From Blautia sp. (GTDB taxonomy: Bacteria; Bacillota; Clostridia; Lachnospirales; Lachnospiraceae), in the NCBI GenBank assembly GCA_023664455.1, contig JAMPFM010000014.1:1-57372 (forward strand): a stretch of DNA of 57,372 nucleotides, given 5' to 3'. Under the pieces are notes generated by a model, which did no database searches, was not told the origin of the DNA, and saw only the letters and a list, made by a program, of their open reading frames with translations. The position numbers and the translations under genes were made by a program. Of the stretch, positions 17,699 to 25,620 are shown piece after piece; within the stretch, counting starts at the first letter, position 1; every line of letters begins with the position of its first letter.

Positions 17699-17721
17699 GA
17701 AACGTTTCCGGTAACGTTTCC
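17699..17721. promoter_or_regulatory. Tandem LacI-type operators
   Basis: GAAACGTTTC (17699-17708) is a perfect palindrome, and GGTAACGTTTCC (17710-17721) is nearly one. Their centres are 12 bp apart. Both have the central CG and AAACG half-sites of LacI/GalR or CcpA operators. They sit at the start of the transcript, so binding would block initiation. The LacI-type gene at the end of the operon is the obvious binder; CcpA is the alternative. Another AAACG lies at 17724-17728. Confidence 0.65.
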
Positions 17722-17808
17722 AGAAACGGCTCTGACGCCGGCCAGACGAAACGTGTGACGTCGGCCGATAACTTAGTCTTTACACAGAAAGGGAAAGGTA
17801 CAGAAATT

Positions 17809-19242
17809 ATGAAAAAGAAACTCGTTAGTATGTTACTTTGTGCTTCCGTAGTATCTACTTTATTAGTAGGCTGCGGTGATGGCGGTTCTGGTGACTCTTC
17901 TACTCCGAGCAGTGATGCAGGTACGGATGACGCCGGCACAACAGATGATGCAGGTACAGATGATGCAGCTGCGGACGACGCTGGTTCAGACGATGGCTCT
18001 TCTGTAGCATCAGGCGAAGGCGCTGTTTATTATCTGAACTTCAAACCTGAGCAGGATGCACAGTGGCAGGAACTGGCTGCAACTTACACAGAAGAAACCG
18101 GAGTACCGGTAACGGTTATTACAGCAGCATCCGGAACTTATGAGCAGACTCTGAAATCCGAGATGGCTAAGACAGAAGCTCCTACCTTATTCCAGGTAAA
18201 CGGACCTGTAGGTATGGCTACATGGAAAGATTACTGCTATGATTTATCCGGCACAGATTTATACAGCCATGTAAAGAGCGATGACTTCGTATTAAAAGAA
18301 GGCGACGCAGTAACAGGTATCGCATATGTTATCGAGACATATGGTATCATCTACAATAAGACGCTGCTTGCTGATTATTGTGCATTAGACGGCGCGGTAA
18401 TCGCAGACGCTTCTGAAATCACAAGCTTTGATACGTTAAAGGCAGTTGCTGACGATATCCAGGCTCGTAAAGATGAACTGGGCGTTGACGGCGCATTTAC
18501 TTCCGCAGGTATGGATTCTTCTTCTGACTGGAGATTCAAAACACACCTTGCAAACCTTCCTATTTACTATGAATATCAGAGTAAAGGAATTGGTTCTACT
18601 GACGCAATCGAAGGAACTTATTTAGACAACTACAAACAGATTTGGGATTTATACATTACAGATTCCACATGCGCACCGGCATTGTTATCCAGCAAGACAG
18701 GCGACGATGCAGCAGCAGAATTTGCTACAGGTATGGCAGTATTCTATCAGAACGGTACATGGGCATACAATGATATCACACAGGATGATTTAACAGATGA
18801 TGATTTAGGAATGCTTCCTATCTTCATTGGTGTAGACGGCGAAGAGAATCAGGGTCTTTGCACAGGTTCCGAGAACTACTGGTGTATCAACAAGAACGCT
18901 TCCGAAGCTGATATCCAGGCAACGGCTGATTTCCTGAACTGGGTTGTAACTTCTGATACAGGTAGAAATTCTATGGCAAACGACATGGGATTTGTTACAC
19001 CGTTCTCAACATTCGATGATGGTTATACAGCAAACAACCCGTTACTGAATGCAGCAGCTGATTATATTGCAAATGGTAAGACTTCCGTAGCATGGACATT
19101 CACCACAATGCCTTCTGAGAACTGGAAAGACGGCGTAGGTAATGCATTACTTGAGTATGCACAGGGAACAGGCGAATGGTCTGCAGTAGAAACTGCATTC
19201 GTAGATGGTTGGAAGACAGAGTACGAAGCAGTAAATAACTAA
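17809..19242 (+). CDS. Maltose/oligosaccharide ABC transporter binding lipoprotein
   Basis: 477 aa from the ATG at 17809, which gives a proper lipoprotein signal (KKKLVSMLLCASVV then LLVGCG; lipid on Cys). A ~45-residue low-complexity linker of Asp, Ala, Thr and Gly (repeats of DDAGT) tethers the domain to the membrane. The mature part is a cluster 1 sugar-binding fold: YYLNFKPEQDAQWQELAATY, TLFQVNGPVG, YGIIYNKTLL and WCINKNASEADIQATADFL. It captures oligosaccharide, probably malto-oligosaccharide given MalQ downstream. AAAGG lies before the start. A strong hairpin separates it from the permeases, as expected when the binding protein is made in excess. No MalK/MsmK-type ATPase lies in the operon, so a shared one elsewhere must power it. 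Confidence 0.92.
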   Translation: MKKKLVSMLLCASVVSTLLVGCGDGGSGDSSTPSSDAGTDDAGTTDDAGTDDAAADDAGSDDGSSVASGEGAVYYLNFKPEQDAQWQELAATYTEETGVPVTVITAASGTYEQTLKSEMAKTEAPTLFQVNGPVGMATWKDYCYDLSGTDLYSHVKSDDFVLKEGDAVTGIAYVIETYGIIYNKTLLADYCALDGAVIADASEITSFDTLKAVADDIQARKDELGVDGAFTSAGMDSSSDWRFKTHLANLPIYYEYQSKGIGSTDAIEGTYLDNYKQIWDLYITDSTCAPALLSSKTGDDAAAEFATGMAVFYQNGTWAYNDITQDDLTDDDLGMLPIFIGVDGEENQGLCTGSENYWCINKNASEADIQATADFLNWVVTSDTGRNSMANDMGFVTPFSTFDDGYTANNPLLNAAADYIANGKTSVAWTFTTMPSENWKDGVGNALLEYAQGTGEWSAVETAFVDGWKTEYEAVNN

Positions 19243-19293
19243 GATTGAATACAGATTCTCTATTAAGACAAAAAGAAACAACCAAAAGGAGAA

Positions 19294-19324
19294 GGGGTGA
19301 GTGATTGCCACTCACCCCCTTTTT
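19294..19324 (+). terminator. Intra-operon attenuator hairpin
   Basis: 10-bp G/C-rich stem (GGGGTGAGTG/CACTCACCCC) with a 5-base loop and a T run, between the binding-protein gene and the permeases. It probably ends most transcripts or protects the upstream message from 3' decay. Confidence 0.8.
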
Positions 19325-19365
19325 AACACAAAGTTTAGAAGGGGATAGCAGAAAGGAGAGGGAAT

Positions 19366-20208
19366 ATGGAAAAATCAATTAAGAAATATTTTGTGGTTTT
19401 TGCATTACCTACATTGATTGCATTTACAATCGGATTCATCATTCCTTTTATCATGGGAATCTATCTGTCGTTTTGCAATTTTACTACAATTAACGACGCC
19501 AAATTTATCGGTATTTCCAATTATGTGAGAGTATTTTCCGACGGAACATTTGTACACGCACTCTGGTATACGGCATTGTTTACGATTGTATCCGTTCTTA
19601 CGATTAATGTAATTGCATTTGCGATTGCGATGCTTCTGACAAAAGGAATTAAGGGCACTAATGTTTTCAGGACAGTCTTTTTCATGCCAAACTTAATCGG
19701 CGGTATTGTCCTTGGTTATATATGGCAGTTGATTCTGAACGGTATCTTATTATACTTTGAACGTACTTTGACCTACTCGGAAATGTATGGTTTCTGGGGA
19801 CTGGTTATTTTGATGAACTGGCAGCAGATTGGATATATGATGATTATTTATATTGCAGGTATCCAGAATATCCCCGGCGATTTGATAGAGGCGGCGAAGA
19901 TTGACGGCGCGACGGACAGACAGGTTTTGACGAAAGTAACGATTCCGATGGTAATGCCTTCCATTACAATCTGTTCTTTCCTGACCCTGACCAATTCCTT
20001 TAAATTGTTTGACCAGAACCTTGCTTTAACGGCGGGCGCTCCTTCCGACAAATCAGAAATGCTTGCTTTGAATATTTTCAGTACGTTCTACGGTAGGAAC
20101 GGCTGGGAAGGCGTAGGTCAGGCGAAAGCGGTTATCTTCTTTATTTTAGTTGCATTGATTGCAATCGTTCAGTTAGGTCTTACGAGACAGAAGGAGGTGC
20201 AGCAATAA
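19366..20208 (+). CDS. Sugar ABC transporter permease, MalF/UgpA type
   Basis: 280 aa, six predicted TM helices, beginning with FVVFALPTLIAFTIGFIIPF. The ATPase-contact (EAA) loop reads EAAKIDGATDRQVLTKVTIP, near residue 182. It forms a heterodimeric channel with the next gene, whose ATG overlaps its stop by one base (TAATG). AAAGGAGAGGGA lies before the start. Confidence 0.93.
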   Translation: MEKSIKKYFVVFALPTLIAFTIGFIIPFIMGIYLSFCNFTTINDAKFIGISNYVRVFSDGTFVHALWYTALFTIVSVLTINVIAFAIAMLLTKGIKGTNVFRTVFFMPNLIGGIVLGYIWQLILNGILLYFERTLTYSEMYGFWGLVILMNWQQIGYMMIIYIAGIQNIPGDLIEAAKIDGATDRQVLTKVTIPMVMPSITICSFLTLTNSFKLFDQNLALTAGAPSDKSEMLALNIFSTFYGRNGWEGVGQAKAVIFFILVALIAIVQLGLTRQKEVQQ

Positions 20209-21047
20209 TGGGTGTAAGAAAAGCAAAACATGGAACGCTTATGACGGTTATTTTTTCCGTGATTTCTATCATATGGGTAAGCCCGATTTTTATTGTGTTG
20301 ATGAACTCTTTTAAGAAAAAATCAGCAATCAGCAATCATCCGTTTACGCTTGCGACAGGAAAATTCTTTGTAGGGCTGGACAATTATACGAGGGGTATTG
20401 AGCAGATTGGCTTTTTCTCTGCTTTCCTGAACTCGCTGTTTATTACGGTATGTTCGGTATTTCTGATTGTATTATGTACTTCCATGTGCGGCTGGTACTT
20501 AACGCGCGTGAAAAATAAAATAACAGATGGTATTTATTACTTATGTGTATTTTCCATGATTGTACCGTTCCAGATGGTTATGTTTACTTTATCGAAAGTT
20601 GCGGATATGCTGCATCTGGACAATCCGATCGGCATTGTGCTTGTTTATCTTGGATTCGGCGCGGGGCTTGCGGTATTTATGTTCTGCGGTTTCGTAAAAT
20701 CCATTCCGCTGGAAATCGAAGAAGCGGCAATGATTGATGGTTGTACGCCGATTCAGACTTTCTTTGGCATCGTGCTTCCGGTATTGAAACCGACTTGCAT
20801 TACTGTTGCAATTTTACAGGCGATGTGGATTTGGAACGACTATCTGCTGCCTTACCTGGTATTGGATTTGAAGAAGTATAAGACGATACCGATTGCCATT
20901 CAGTATTTGAAGGGTGGTTATGGCTCAATTGATATGGGCGCGATGATGGCGATGTTGATTCTGGCGATTATCCCGATTATCATTTTCTATCTGACCTGCC
21001 AGAAATATATCATCGAAGGCGTTATTGCCGGTGCGGTGAAAGGATAA
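20208..21047 (+). CDS. Sugar ABC transporter permease, MalG type
   Basis: 279 aa, six TM helices. The EAA loop is EEAAMIDGCTPIQTFFGIVL, near residue 172. The C-terminus LTCQKYIIEGVIAGAVKG is typical of MalG-type subunits. It is translationally coupled to the MalF-type gene and pairs with it. With the lipoprotein at 17809 it completes the importer except for the ATPase. Confidence 0.93.
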   Translation: MGVRKAKHGTLMTVIFSVISIIWVSPIFIVLMNSFKKKSAISNHPFTLATGKFFVGLDNYTRGIEQIGFFSAFLNSLFITVCSVFLIVLCTSMCGWYLTRVKNKITDGIYYLCVFSMIVPFQMVMFTLSKVADMLHLDNPIGIVLVYLGFGAGLAVFMFCGFVKSIPLEIEEAAMIDGCTPIQTFFGIVLPVLKPTCITVAILQAMWIWNDYLLPYLVLDLKKYKTIPIAIQYLKGGYGSIDMGAMMAMLILAIIPIIIFYLTCQKYIIEGVIAGAVKG

Positions 21048-21113
21048 GTCCCGGCATTTGGAAAAGCGATGCGTTTAGCATTTGCATATCGGGAAAGGAG
21101 CGATAAGACAGCA

Positions 21114-22592
21114 ATGAGAAAAAGCGGTGTATTATTACCTGTTTCCAGTATTCCGTCCAAGTACGGCATTGGGACTTTTTCAAAACAGGCATATGAATTT
21201 ATTGATTTATTGTCACAGGCAGGTCAGACCTACTGGCAGATATTGCCGCTTGGACCCACCGGTTACGGCGACTCGCCTTACCAATCTTTTTCTACTTTTG
21301 CAGGGAATCCATATTATATTGACTTGGAAACACTGATAGAAGAAGGACTCTTGACCAAAAAAGATTGTGACCAATATGATTTCGGTGACAATGCGGAATA
21401 TGTTGATTATGAAAAAGTATATTTATCCCGGTTCAAAGTATTGCGGACGGCTTTTGAAAACAGTCATATAGAAGAGGATGAACAGTTTCTTGAATTTGTT
21501 CATGATAACAGTTACTGGCTGGACGATTACGCACTTTACATGGCAGTAAAAAATTCCTTTGACGGAATCAGTTGGAACGAGTGGGATGAAGATATCAGGC
21601 TCCGTAAGAAGGAAGCTTTAGATTCTTACCGGAAAAAATACCGGCAGGAAATCCTGTTTTATCAATTCCAGCAGTTTTATTTTGCAAAACAATGGTTTGC
21701 CCTGAAAGCGTATGCCAATCAAAAGAAAATCCAGATTATCGGGGATATTCCGATTTATGTAGCGTTTGACAGCGCCGATACATGGGCGAACCCGGAATTG
21801 TTCCAGCTGGATGAAAGCTGTACGCCGATTGGCGTAGCGGGCTGCCCGCCCGATGCTTTTTCTTCTACCGGACAGTTGTGGGGGAATCCGCTGTATCGCT
21901 GGGATTATCATAAAGAGACCAATTATGCCTGGTGGATGAAACGGATTGCATATTGCTATGAATTGTATGACGTAGTCAGAATCGACCATTTCAGGGGCTT
22001 CGATGAGTATTATGCAATTCCTTACGGCGACCCGACAGCAGAATTTGGCAAGTGGGAGCCGGGACCCGGTTATGATATTTTCAAAACAATGCGGGAAACT
22101 CTTGGAAAGAAACCGGTAATTGCAGAAGATTTGGGATTTTTGACCAAGTCGGTCATTAAATTGGTTAAGAAAACAGGCTTTCCGGGGATGAAGATTTTAC
22201 AGTTTGCTTTTGATTCGAGGGAAGAGAGCGATTATCTGCCCCATAATTATATAGCGAACAGCATCGTTTATACGGGCACCCATGATAATGACACGATTGT
22301 CGGCTGGTATCAGTCGATGAACAGACGGGACAGGGCTTTTGCCAAACGGTATTTGAACATTCATTCCACGAGAGATATCCAGTGGGAATTTATCAGGGCG
22401 GCGATGGCGAGCGTGTCGGATACCTGCATTATTCCGATGCAGGATTATCTCGGACTCGGAACGGAAGCAAGAATCAACGTACCATCCACGCTTGGAACGA
22501 ACTGGAAGTGGAGAATGCTTCCAGGTGCGTTTGATGAAGCGCTGGCGGAACGGATTAGGGAAATGACGAAATTATACGGCAGACTTTCTTAG
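21114..22592 (+). CDS. malQ: 4-alpha-glucanotransferase
   Basis: 492 aa from the ATG at 21114; AAAGGAG ends 13 bases upstream, a little far. It is a GH77 amylomaltase. It begins RKSGVLLPVSSIPSKYGIG and has QILPLGPTGYGDSPYQSFS, then VVRIDHFRGFDEY carrying the nucleophile Asp, the acid/base Glu in KPVIAEDLGFL, and GTHDNDTIVGW with the transition-state Asp. It disproportionates malto-oligosaccharides in the cytoplasm, releasing glucose and longer glucans. Its place 66 bp after the permeases supports alpha-glucan as the imported substrate. Confidence 0.95.
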   Translation: MRKSGVLLPVSSIPSKYGIGTFSKQAYEFIDLLSQAGQTYWQILPLGPTGYGDSPYQSFSTFAGNPYYIDLETLIEEGLLTKKDCDQYDFGDNAEYVDYEKVYLSRFKVLRTAFENSHIEEDEQFLEFVHDNSYWLDDYALYMAVKNSFDGISWNEWDEDIRLRKKEALDSYRKKYRQEILFYQFQQFYFAKQWFALKAYANQKKIQIIGDIPIYVAFDSADTWANPELFQLDESCTPIGVAGCPPDAFSSTGQLWGNPLYRWDYHKETNYAWWMKRIAYCYELYDVVRIDHFRGFDEYYAIPYGDPTAEFGKWEPGPGYDIFKTMRETLGKKPVIAEDLGFLTKSVIKLVKKTGFPGMKILQFAFDSREESDYLPHNYIANSIVYTGTHDNDTIVGWYQSMNRRDRAFAKRYLNIHSTRDIQWEFIRAAMASVSDTCIIPMQDYLGLGTEARINVPSTLGTNWKWRMLPGAFDEALAERIREMTKLYGRLS

Positions 22593-22628
22593 GAAAGACG
22601 CGGATTCATAGAATGACTGGAGCGGACA

Positions 22629-23678
22629 ATGGCTGAAATAACCATAAAAGATATTGCAAAACAGTGTGGCGTGGGCGTCAGTACGGTCTCAAGAGCAATT
22701 AATAACCATCCTGATATCAATCCGGCGACCAGACAAAAGATTATGGACATGATTGAGCAGACCGGTTTTATCCCGAATAATAGCGCCCGAAACCTGAAAC
22801 GGACGGATGCAAAGTGCATTGCAGTATTAGTAAAAGGCATTACAAATCCATTCTTCAGCAGTATGATTCAGATTATTGAGGAAGAAACGCAGAAAAATAA
22901 GTATGCGCTTGTGCTCCGGCATGTGGAGGCCTATGAGAGCGAAGTGGATGTGGCGTTAGAGCTTGTAAAAGAAAAAAGACTCCGGGGAATTATTTTCCTC
23001 GGAGGCGCTTTCTATCATTCGGAAGAAAAGCTTGCTAAACTGACTGTGCCTTTCGTATTCAGCGCAATCGGTGTGCAGGTATCGGATAAGGTTGACAGAC
23101 AGATATATTCCAATATTGCCGTCAACGATAGGACAGAAAGTAAGAAAATGACGGACTATCTTCTGGATTTGGGGCATCGTAAGATTGCCATTATCACAGA
23201 AGGTACGGAAGAACCAAGCGTAGGACAGCTGCGTCTGGAAGGGTATGAGGATGCATATAGGGCGCGGAATCTTCCGATAGATCCGGCGCTAATCTGGTAT
23301 GTGGATGAGACGATAGAGCATTACTCCTTGCAGAATGGCTATCTGACTACCAAGAAAATGCTTGCTGCAGACGCGGACGTAACGGCGATTTATGCCACCG
23401 CGGATTTACTGGCAATCGGCGCCTGCCGGGCGATTTTAGAGGCGGGCAAACGGATTCCCGAAGACATATCTGTGGCAGGATATGACGGGATTTCCCTTGG
23501 GGAATATTATAATCCCAAACTGACCACAATCAAGCAGCCGGCGGAAGACATGGCGAAAGAAACCATTCACCTGATGCTGGATGTGATTGCCGGAAGGGAA
23601 GAGCATAAACAGCAGCTCTTTGAGGCGGAGCTGATAGAGCGGGAGTCTACGATTCGGATTGCGGAGGAAAAAGGGTGA
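22629..23678 (+). CDS. LacI/GalR-family repressor of the alpha-glucan operon
   Basis: 349 aa. The N-terminal helix-turn-helix and hinge helix are typical: TIKDIAKQCGVGVSTVSRA, then INPATRQKIMDMIEQTGF and NSARNLKR. The periplasmic-binding-protein-like core has LVKGITNPFF, VAVNDRTESKKMTDYL, TAIYATADLLAIGA and ISVAGYDGISLGEYYNP. GGAGCGG precedes the ATG. It ends the operon and probably binds the tandem operators at 17699-17721, released by an imported oligosaccharide. Its 3' end overlaps the opposing CYTH gene by 32 bp. Confidence 0.92.
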   Translation: MAEITIKDIAKQCGVGVSTVSRAINNHPDINPATRQKIMDMIEQTGFIPNNSARNLKRTDAKCIAVLVKGITNPFFSSMIQIIEEETQKNKYALVLRHVEAYESEVDVALELVKEKRLRGIIFLGGAFYHSEEKLAKLTVPFVFSAIGVQVSDKVDRQIYSNIAVNDRTESKKMTDYLLDLGHRKIAIITEGTEEPSVGQLRLEGYEDAYRARNLPIDPALIWYVDETIEHYSLQNGYLTTKKMLAADADVTAIYATADLLAIGACRAILEAGKRIPEDISVAGYDGISLGEYYNPKLTTIKQPAEDMAKETIHLMLDVIAGREEHKQQLFEAELIERESTIRIAEEKG

Positions 23679-24123
23679 CTTTTTTGCTCAAATTAGAATT
23701 ATGGTATTCCGGGTCATTGGTGACGTCTTCGGCAAACCAATCGACTGGCAGGAAGGCGTCGGCGGCTTCGCGGGTGGGAAATTCTACCTCAGCGATTATG
23801 AGGTTTTCAAATGGCGCATCGAAGATATCCAGTTCGATTGTCAGACCAGTTTGGTCAATCGGGATTAAATAGCGTTTTTTAGAAATGACAGTACCGTCAG
23901 CTTTTTCCCGCAGATGATAATATGCCTGTTCATTTAAGGGAAGATTGTATTCTTCCCGCGCCAGCAGACCTTTTCCCTTATAAGTAAGATAATAGTTATC
24001 GTCTTCTTTTCGGATTCGGATAACAGGGTCGGTATTCAGATATGCCTGTTCGATGCAGTGAAATTGATATTGCTGCAGATTATCCGGTAATGTCTTTACA
24101 GTAAATTTTCTTTCTATTTCCAT
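23647..24123 (-). CDS. CYTH-domain triphosphate-binding protein
   Basis: 158 aa. It begins MEIERKF, the ExExK signature of CYTH proteins at residues 2-6, followed by the alternating charged strands of the triphosphate tunnel: PVIRIRKEDDNYYLTYKGKG, ISKKRYLIP, IELDIFDAP and LIIAEVEFPT. Bacterial members hydrolyse inorganic triphosphate or bind organic triphosphates; which one is not resolved. The gene is monocistronic, overlaps the lacI-type gene tail to tail, and has a hairpin repeat upstream. Confidence 0.88.
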   Translation of the reverse strand: MEIERKFTVKTLPDNLQQYQFHCIEQAYLNTDPVIRIRKEDDNYYLTYKGKGLLAREEYNLPLNEQAYYHLREKADGTVISKKRYLIPIDQTGLTIELDIFDAPFENLIIAEVEFPTREAADAFLPVDWFAEDVTNDPEYHNSNLSKKVTLFPPQSES

Positions 24124-24175
24124 GATGCGCTCCTTTCCTCTTTTTCATTCATTCAGGTAATTGCGAAACTCAAAT

Positions 24176-24359
24176 TTAACAATGTGTAGTTGTGCAGAAT
24201 ATACAATCCAAAAGCAGGCACTGTGAAAACGCCGGTACTTAGTGAAAAAGACGCTTCGCGGCTTTTTCACTAAGTACCGCTGCGTTTGAACCGTAGCGGG
24301 AGCGTGCCTGCGTTGGATTGTATATTCTGTACAACGAGCGGCTGCAATAACCTAGTTTT
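24176..24359 (+). repeat. Hairpin repeat element, copy 1 (MITE-like)
   Basis: About 184 bp. Terminal inverted repeats of 22 bp (24189-24210 and 24314-24335) match at 21 of 22 positions. Inside lies a perfect 17-bp stem (GGTACTTAGTGAAAAAG and its complement) with loop ACGCTTCGCGG. The whole could fold into one long hairpin. It is closely related to 45138-45322 and more loosely to 57317-57372. It lies between divergent genes. No target-site duplication is evident, and no coding capacity. Confidence 0.85.
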
Positions 24360-24501
24360 GCAATAACCTATTTTAATTCATTATATCAGAATTGAATCTT
24401 CCCGCAAAGTACATTATAATAAAACCATGCGGCAATCCCAGCATCGACCGCAGACGAGAAAGCTAAGCGACAGGCGAAAAGAAAGGAGTATGGTTATTAA
24501 T

Positions 24502-25050
24502 ATGAGCAAAGTATGTGTTTTTTTTGCAGAAGGCTATGAAGAAATCGAGGCATTGACCGTAGTGGACATTTTGCGCAGGGCGGGCGTGACGGTAGAGATG
24601 GTTTCTATTACCGGGGAAAAAAAGGTGACAGGTTCCCATAAGATTCCGGTGGAAATGGATAAACTGTTTGAGGAAGTGGATTTTGAACAGACGGATATGA
24701 TTGTATTGCCGGGCGGTATGCCAGGAACGATTAATTTAGAAGCGTTTGAGCCGTTGATGAAACAGGTGGAGGCTTTTTATGCCCAGAAGAAGTATATCGC
24801 GGCAATTTGTGCGGCTCCTAGCATTTTCGGACACCGGGGCATGTTACAGGGGAGATGCGCCTGCTCGAATCCGGGCTTTGAAAGCCATTTAGAGGGAGCG
24901 AATGTGAAGAAGGAACCGGCGGTTGTGGATGGACATGTCATTACGAGCCGCGGCATGGGTACGGCGATTCCTTTTGGGCTGGCGATTTTAGGACAGCTAG
25001 AGGGCGCAGACGCCGTTACGAAGATGAAAGAAAAAATTGTTTTCGACTAG
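24502..25050 (+). CDS. DJ-1/PfpI family protein
   Basis: 182 aa from the ATG at 24502. An in-frame ATG at 24490 is one base from AAAGGAG, too close, so the second is preferred. It has a flavodoxin-like glutamine-amidotransferase fold: VCVFFAEGYEEIEALTVVDI, IVLPGGMPGT, and the nucleophile elbow AAICAAPSIFG with Cys103; Glu13 or Glu14 is the partner Glu. Close relatives (DJ-1/ThiJ/YajL) act as glyoxalase III, protein deglycase or redox-stress proteins; the exact role is not fixed. It is a single gene. Confidence 0.9.
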   Translation: MSKVCVFFAEGYEEIEALTVVDILRRAGVTVEMVSITGEKKVTGSHKIPVEMDKLFEEVDFEQTDMIVLPGGMPGTINLEAFEPLMKQVEAFYAQKKYIAAICAAPSIFGHRGMLQGRCACSNPGFESHLEGANVKKEPAVVDGHVITSRGMGTAIPFGLAILGQLEGADAVTKMKEKIVFD

Positions 25051-25061
25051 AAAAACTTACC

Positions 25062-25091
25062 AAAATATTTTTTTGCAATCCGTTCATACTA
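25062..25091 (+). promoter_or_regulatory. Sigma-G-like promoter of the spore protein gene
   Basis: AAAATA (25062-25067), 17-bp spacer, CATACTA (25085-25091). The -10 matches the forespore sigma-G consensus fully and the -35 keeps the AATA core. It lies 154 bases before the SASP start. Confidence 0.6.
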
Positions 25092-25163
25092 ACATCAAGA
25101 TAAGTGATAAAAACACGCTTGACCAGATAACGAAATCCGGTTTCGGATTGAGGAAAGACTTTC

Positions 25164-25195
25164 TGAGATAAGCGGTGTGGAAATCGCTTATCTCA
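25164..25195 (+). other. Hairpin in the SASP leader
   Basis: Perfect 11-bp stem TGAGATAAGCG/CGCTTATCTCA with a 10-base loop and no T run, 49 bases before the SASP ATG. A smaller AATCCG/CGGATT hairpin lies at about 25127-25141. It may stabilise the message during spore formation. Confidence 0.6.
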
Positions 25196-25244
25196 AATAT
25201 AGATAAAAGAAAATGATGAAATGTATTTTCGGAGGTGAAAAAAA

Positions 25245-25445
25245 ATGGCAAGTAACAAAACGAATAGAGTTGAAGTTCCAGAAGCAAAGGCAGCAATGGA
25301 TCGTTTCAAAACAGAGGTTGCTTCTGAATTAGGCGTAAACTTGAAGGAAGGTTACAATGGTGACCTGACCTCTAAAGAAGCCGGTTCTATCGGTGGCGAG
25401 ATGGTTCGTAGAATGATTAAGAAACAGGAAGAGCAGATGAAATAA
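25245..25445 (+). CDS. Alpha/beta-type small acid-soluble spore protein
   Basis: 66 aa. Diagnostic family segments: FKTEVASELGVNL, including the GPR protease cleavage region (EVASELG), and GYNGDLTSKEAGSIGGEMVR. It coats spore DNA, shifting it to A-form and protecting it from UV and heat, and is degraded to amino acids at germination. GGAGGTG lies before the ATG. Expression should be forespore-specific, matching the sigma-G-like promoter upstream. It is firm evidence that the organism forms spores. A terminator follows. Confidence 0.97.
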   Translation: MASNKTNRVEVPEAKAAMDRFKTEVASELGVNLKEGYNGDLTSKEAGSIGGEMVRRMIKKQEEQMK

Positions 25446-25492
25446 CTTTTGCCGCAATCAAAAAGCGAACACAAAGCAATCAGAAAACAAGG

Positions 25493-25524
25493 ACGACCCG
25501 CTTGGAAACAGGCGGGTTGTTTTT
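25493..25524 (+). terminator. Rho-independent terminator of the SASP gene
   Basis: 9-bp stem ACGACCCGC/GCGGGTTGT with one G-T pair, then a T run. Confidence 0.8.
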
Positions 25525-25620
25525 GGGAAAAAAATATTGTACAATACAAGATAATCGCGTAAGCGATTTTCTTGTGCGCATTTTTTGGCGCATTGGGGTA
25601 AGGAAGGGAGGTTCCGTGAT

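Noticed and set aside
24176-24359. tRNA or CRISPR in the repeat-rich gap
   Set aside because: The repeats form one long hairpin; there is no cloverleaf, CCA end or regularly spaced repeat series.
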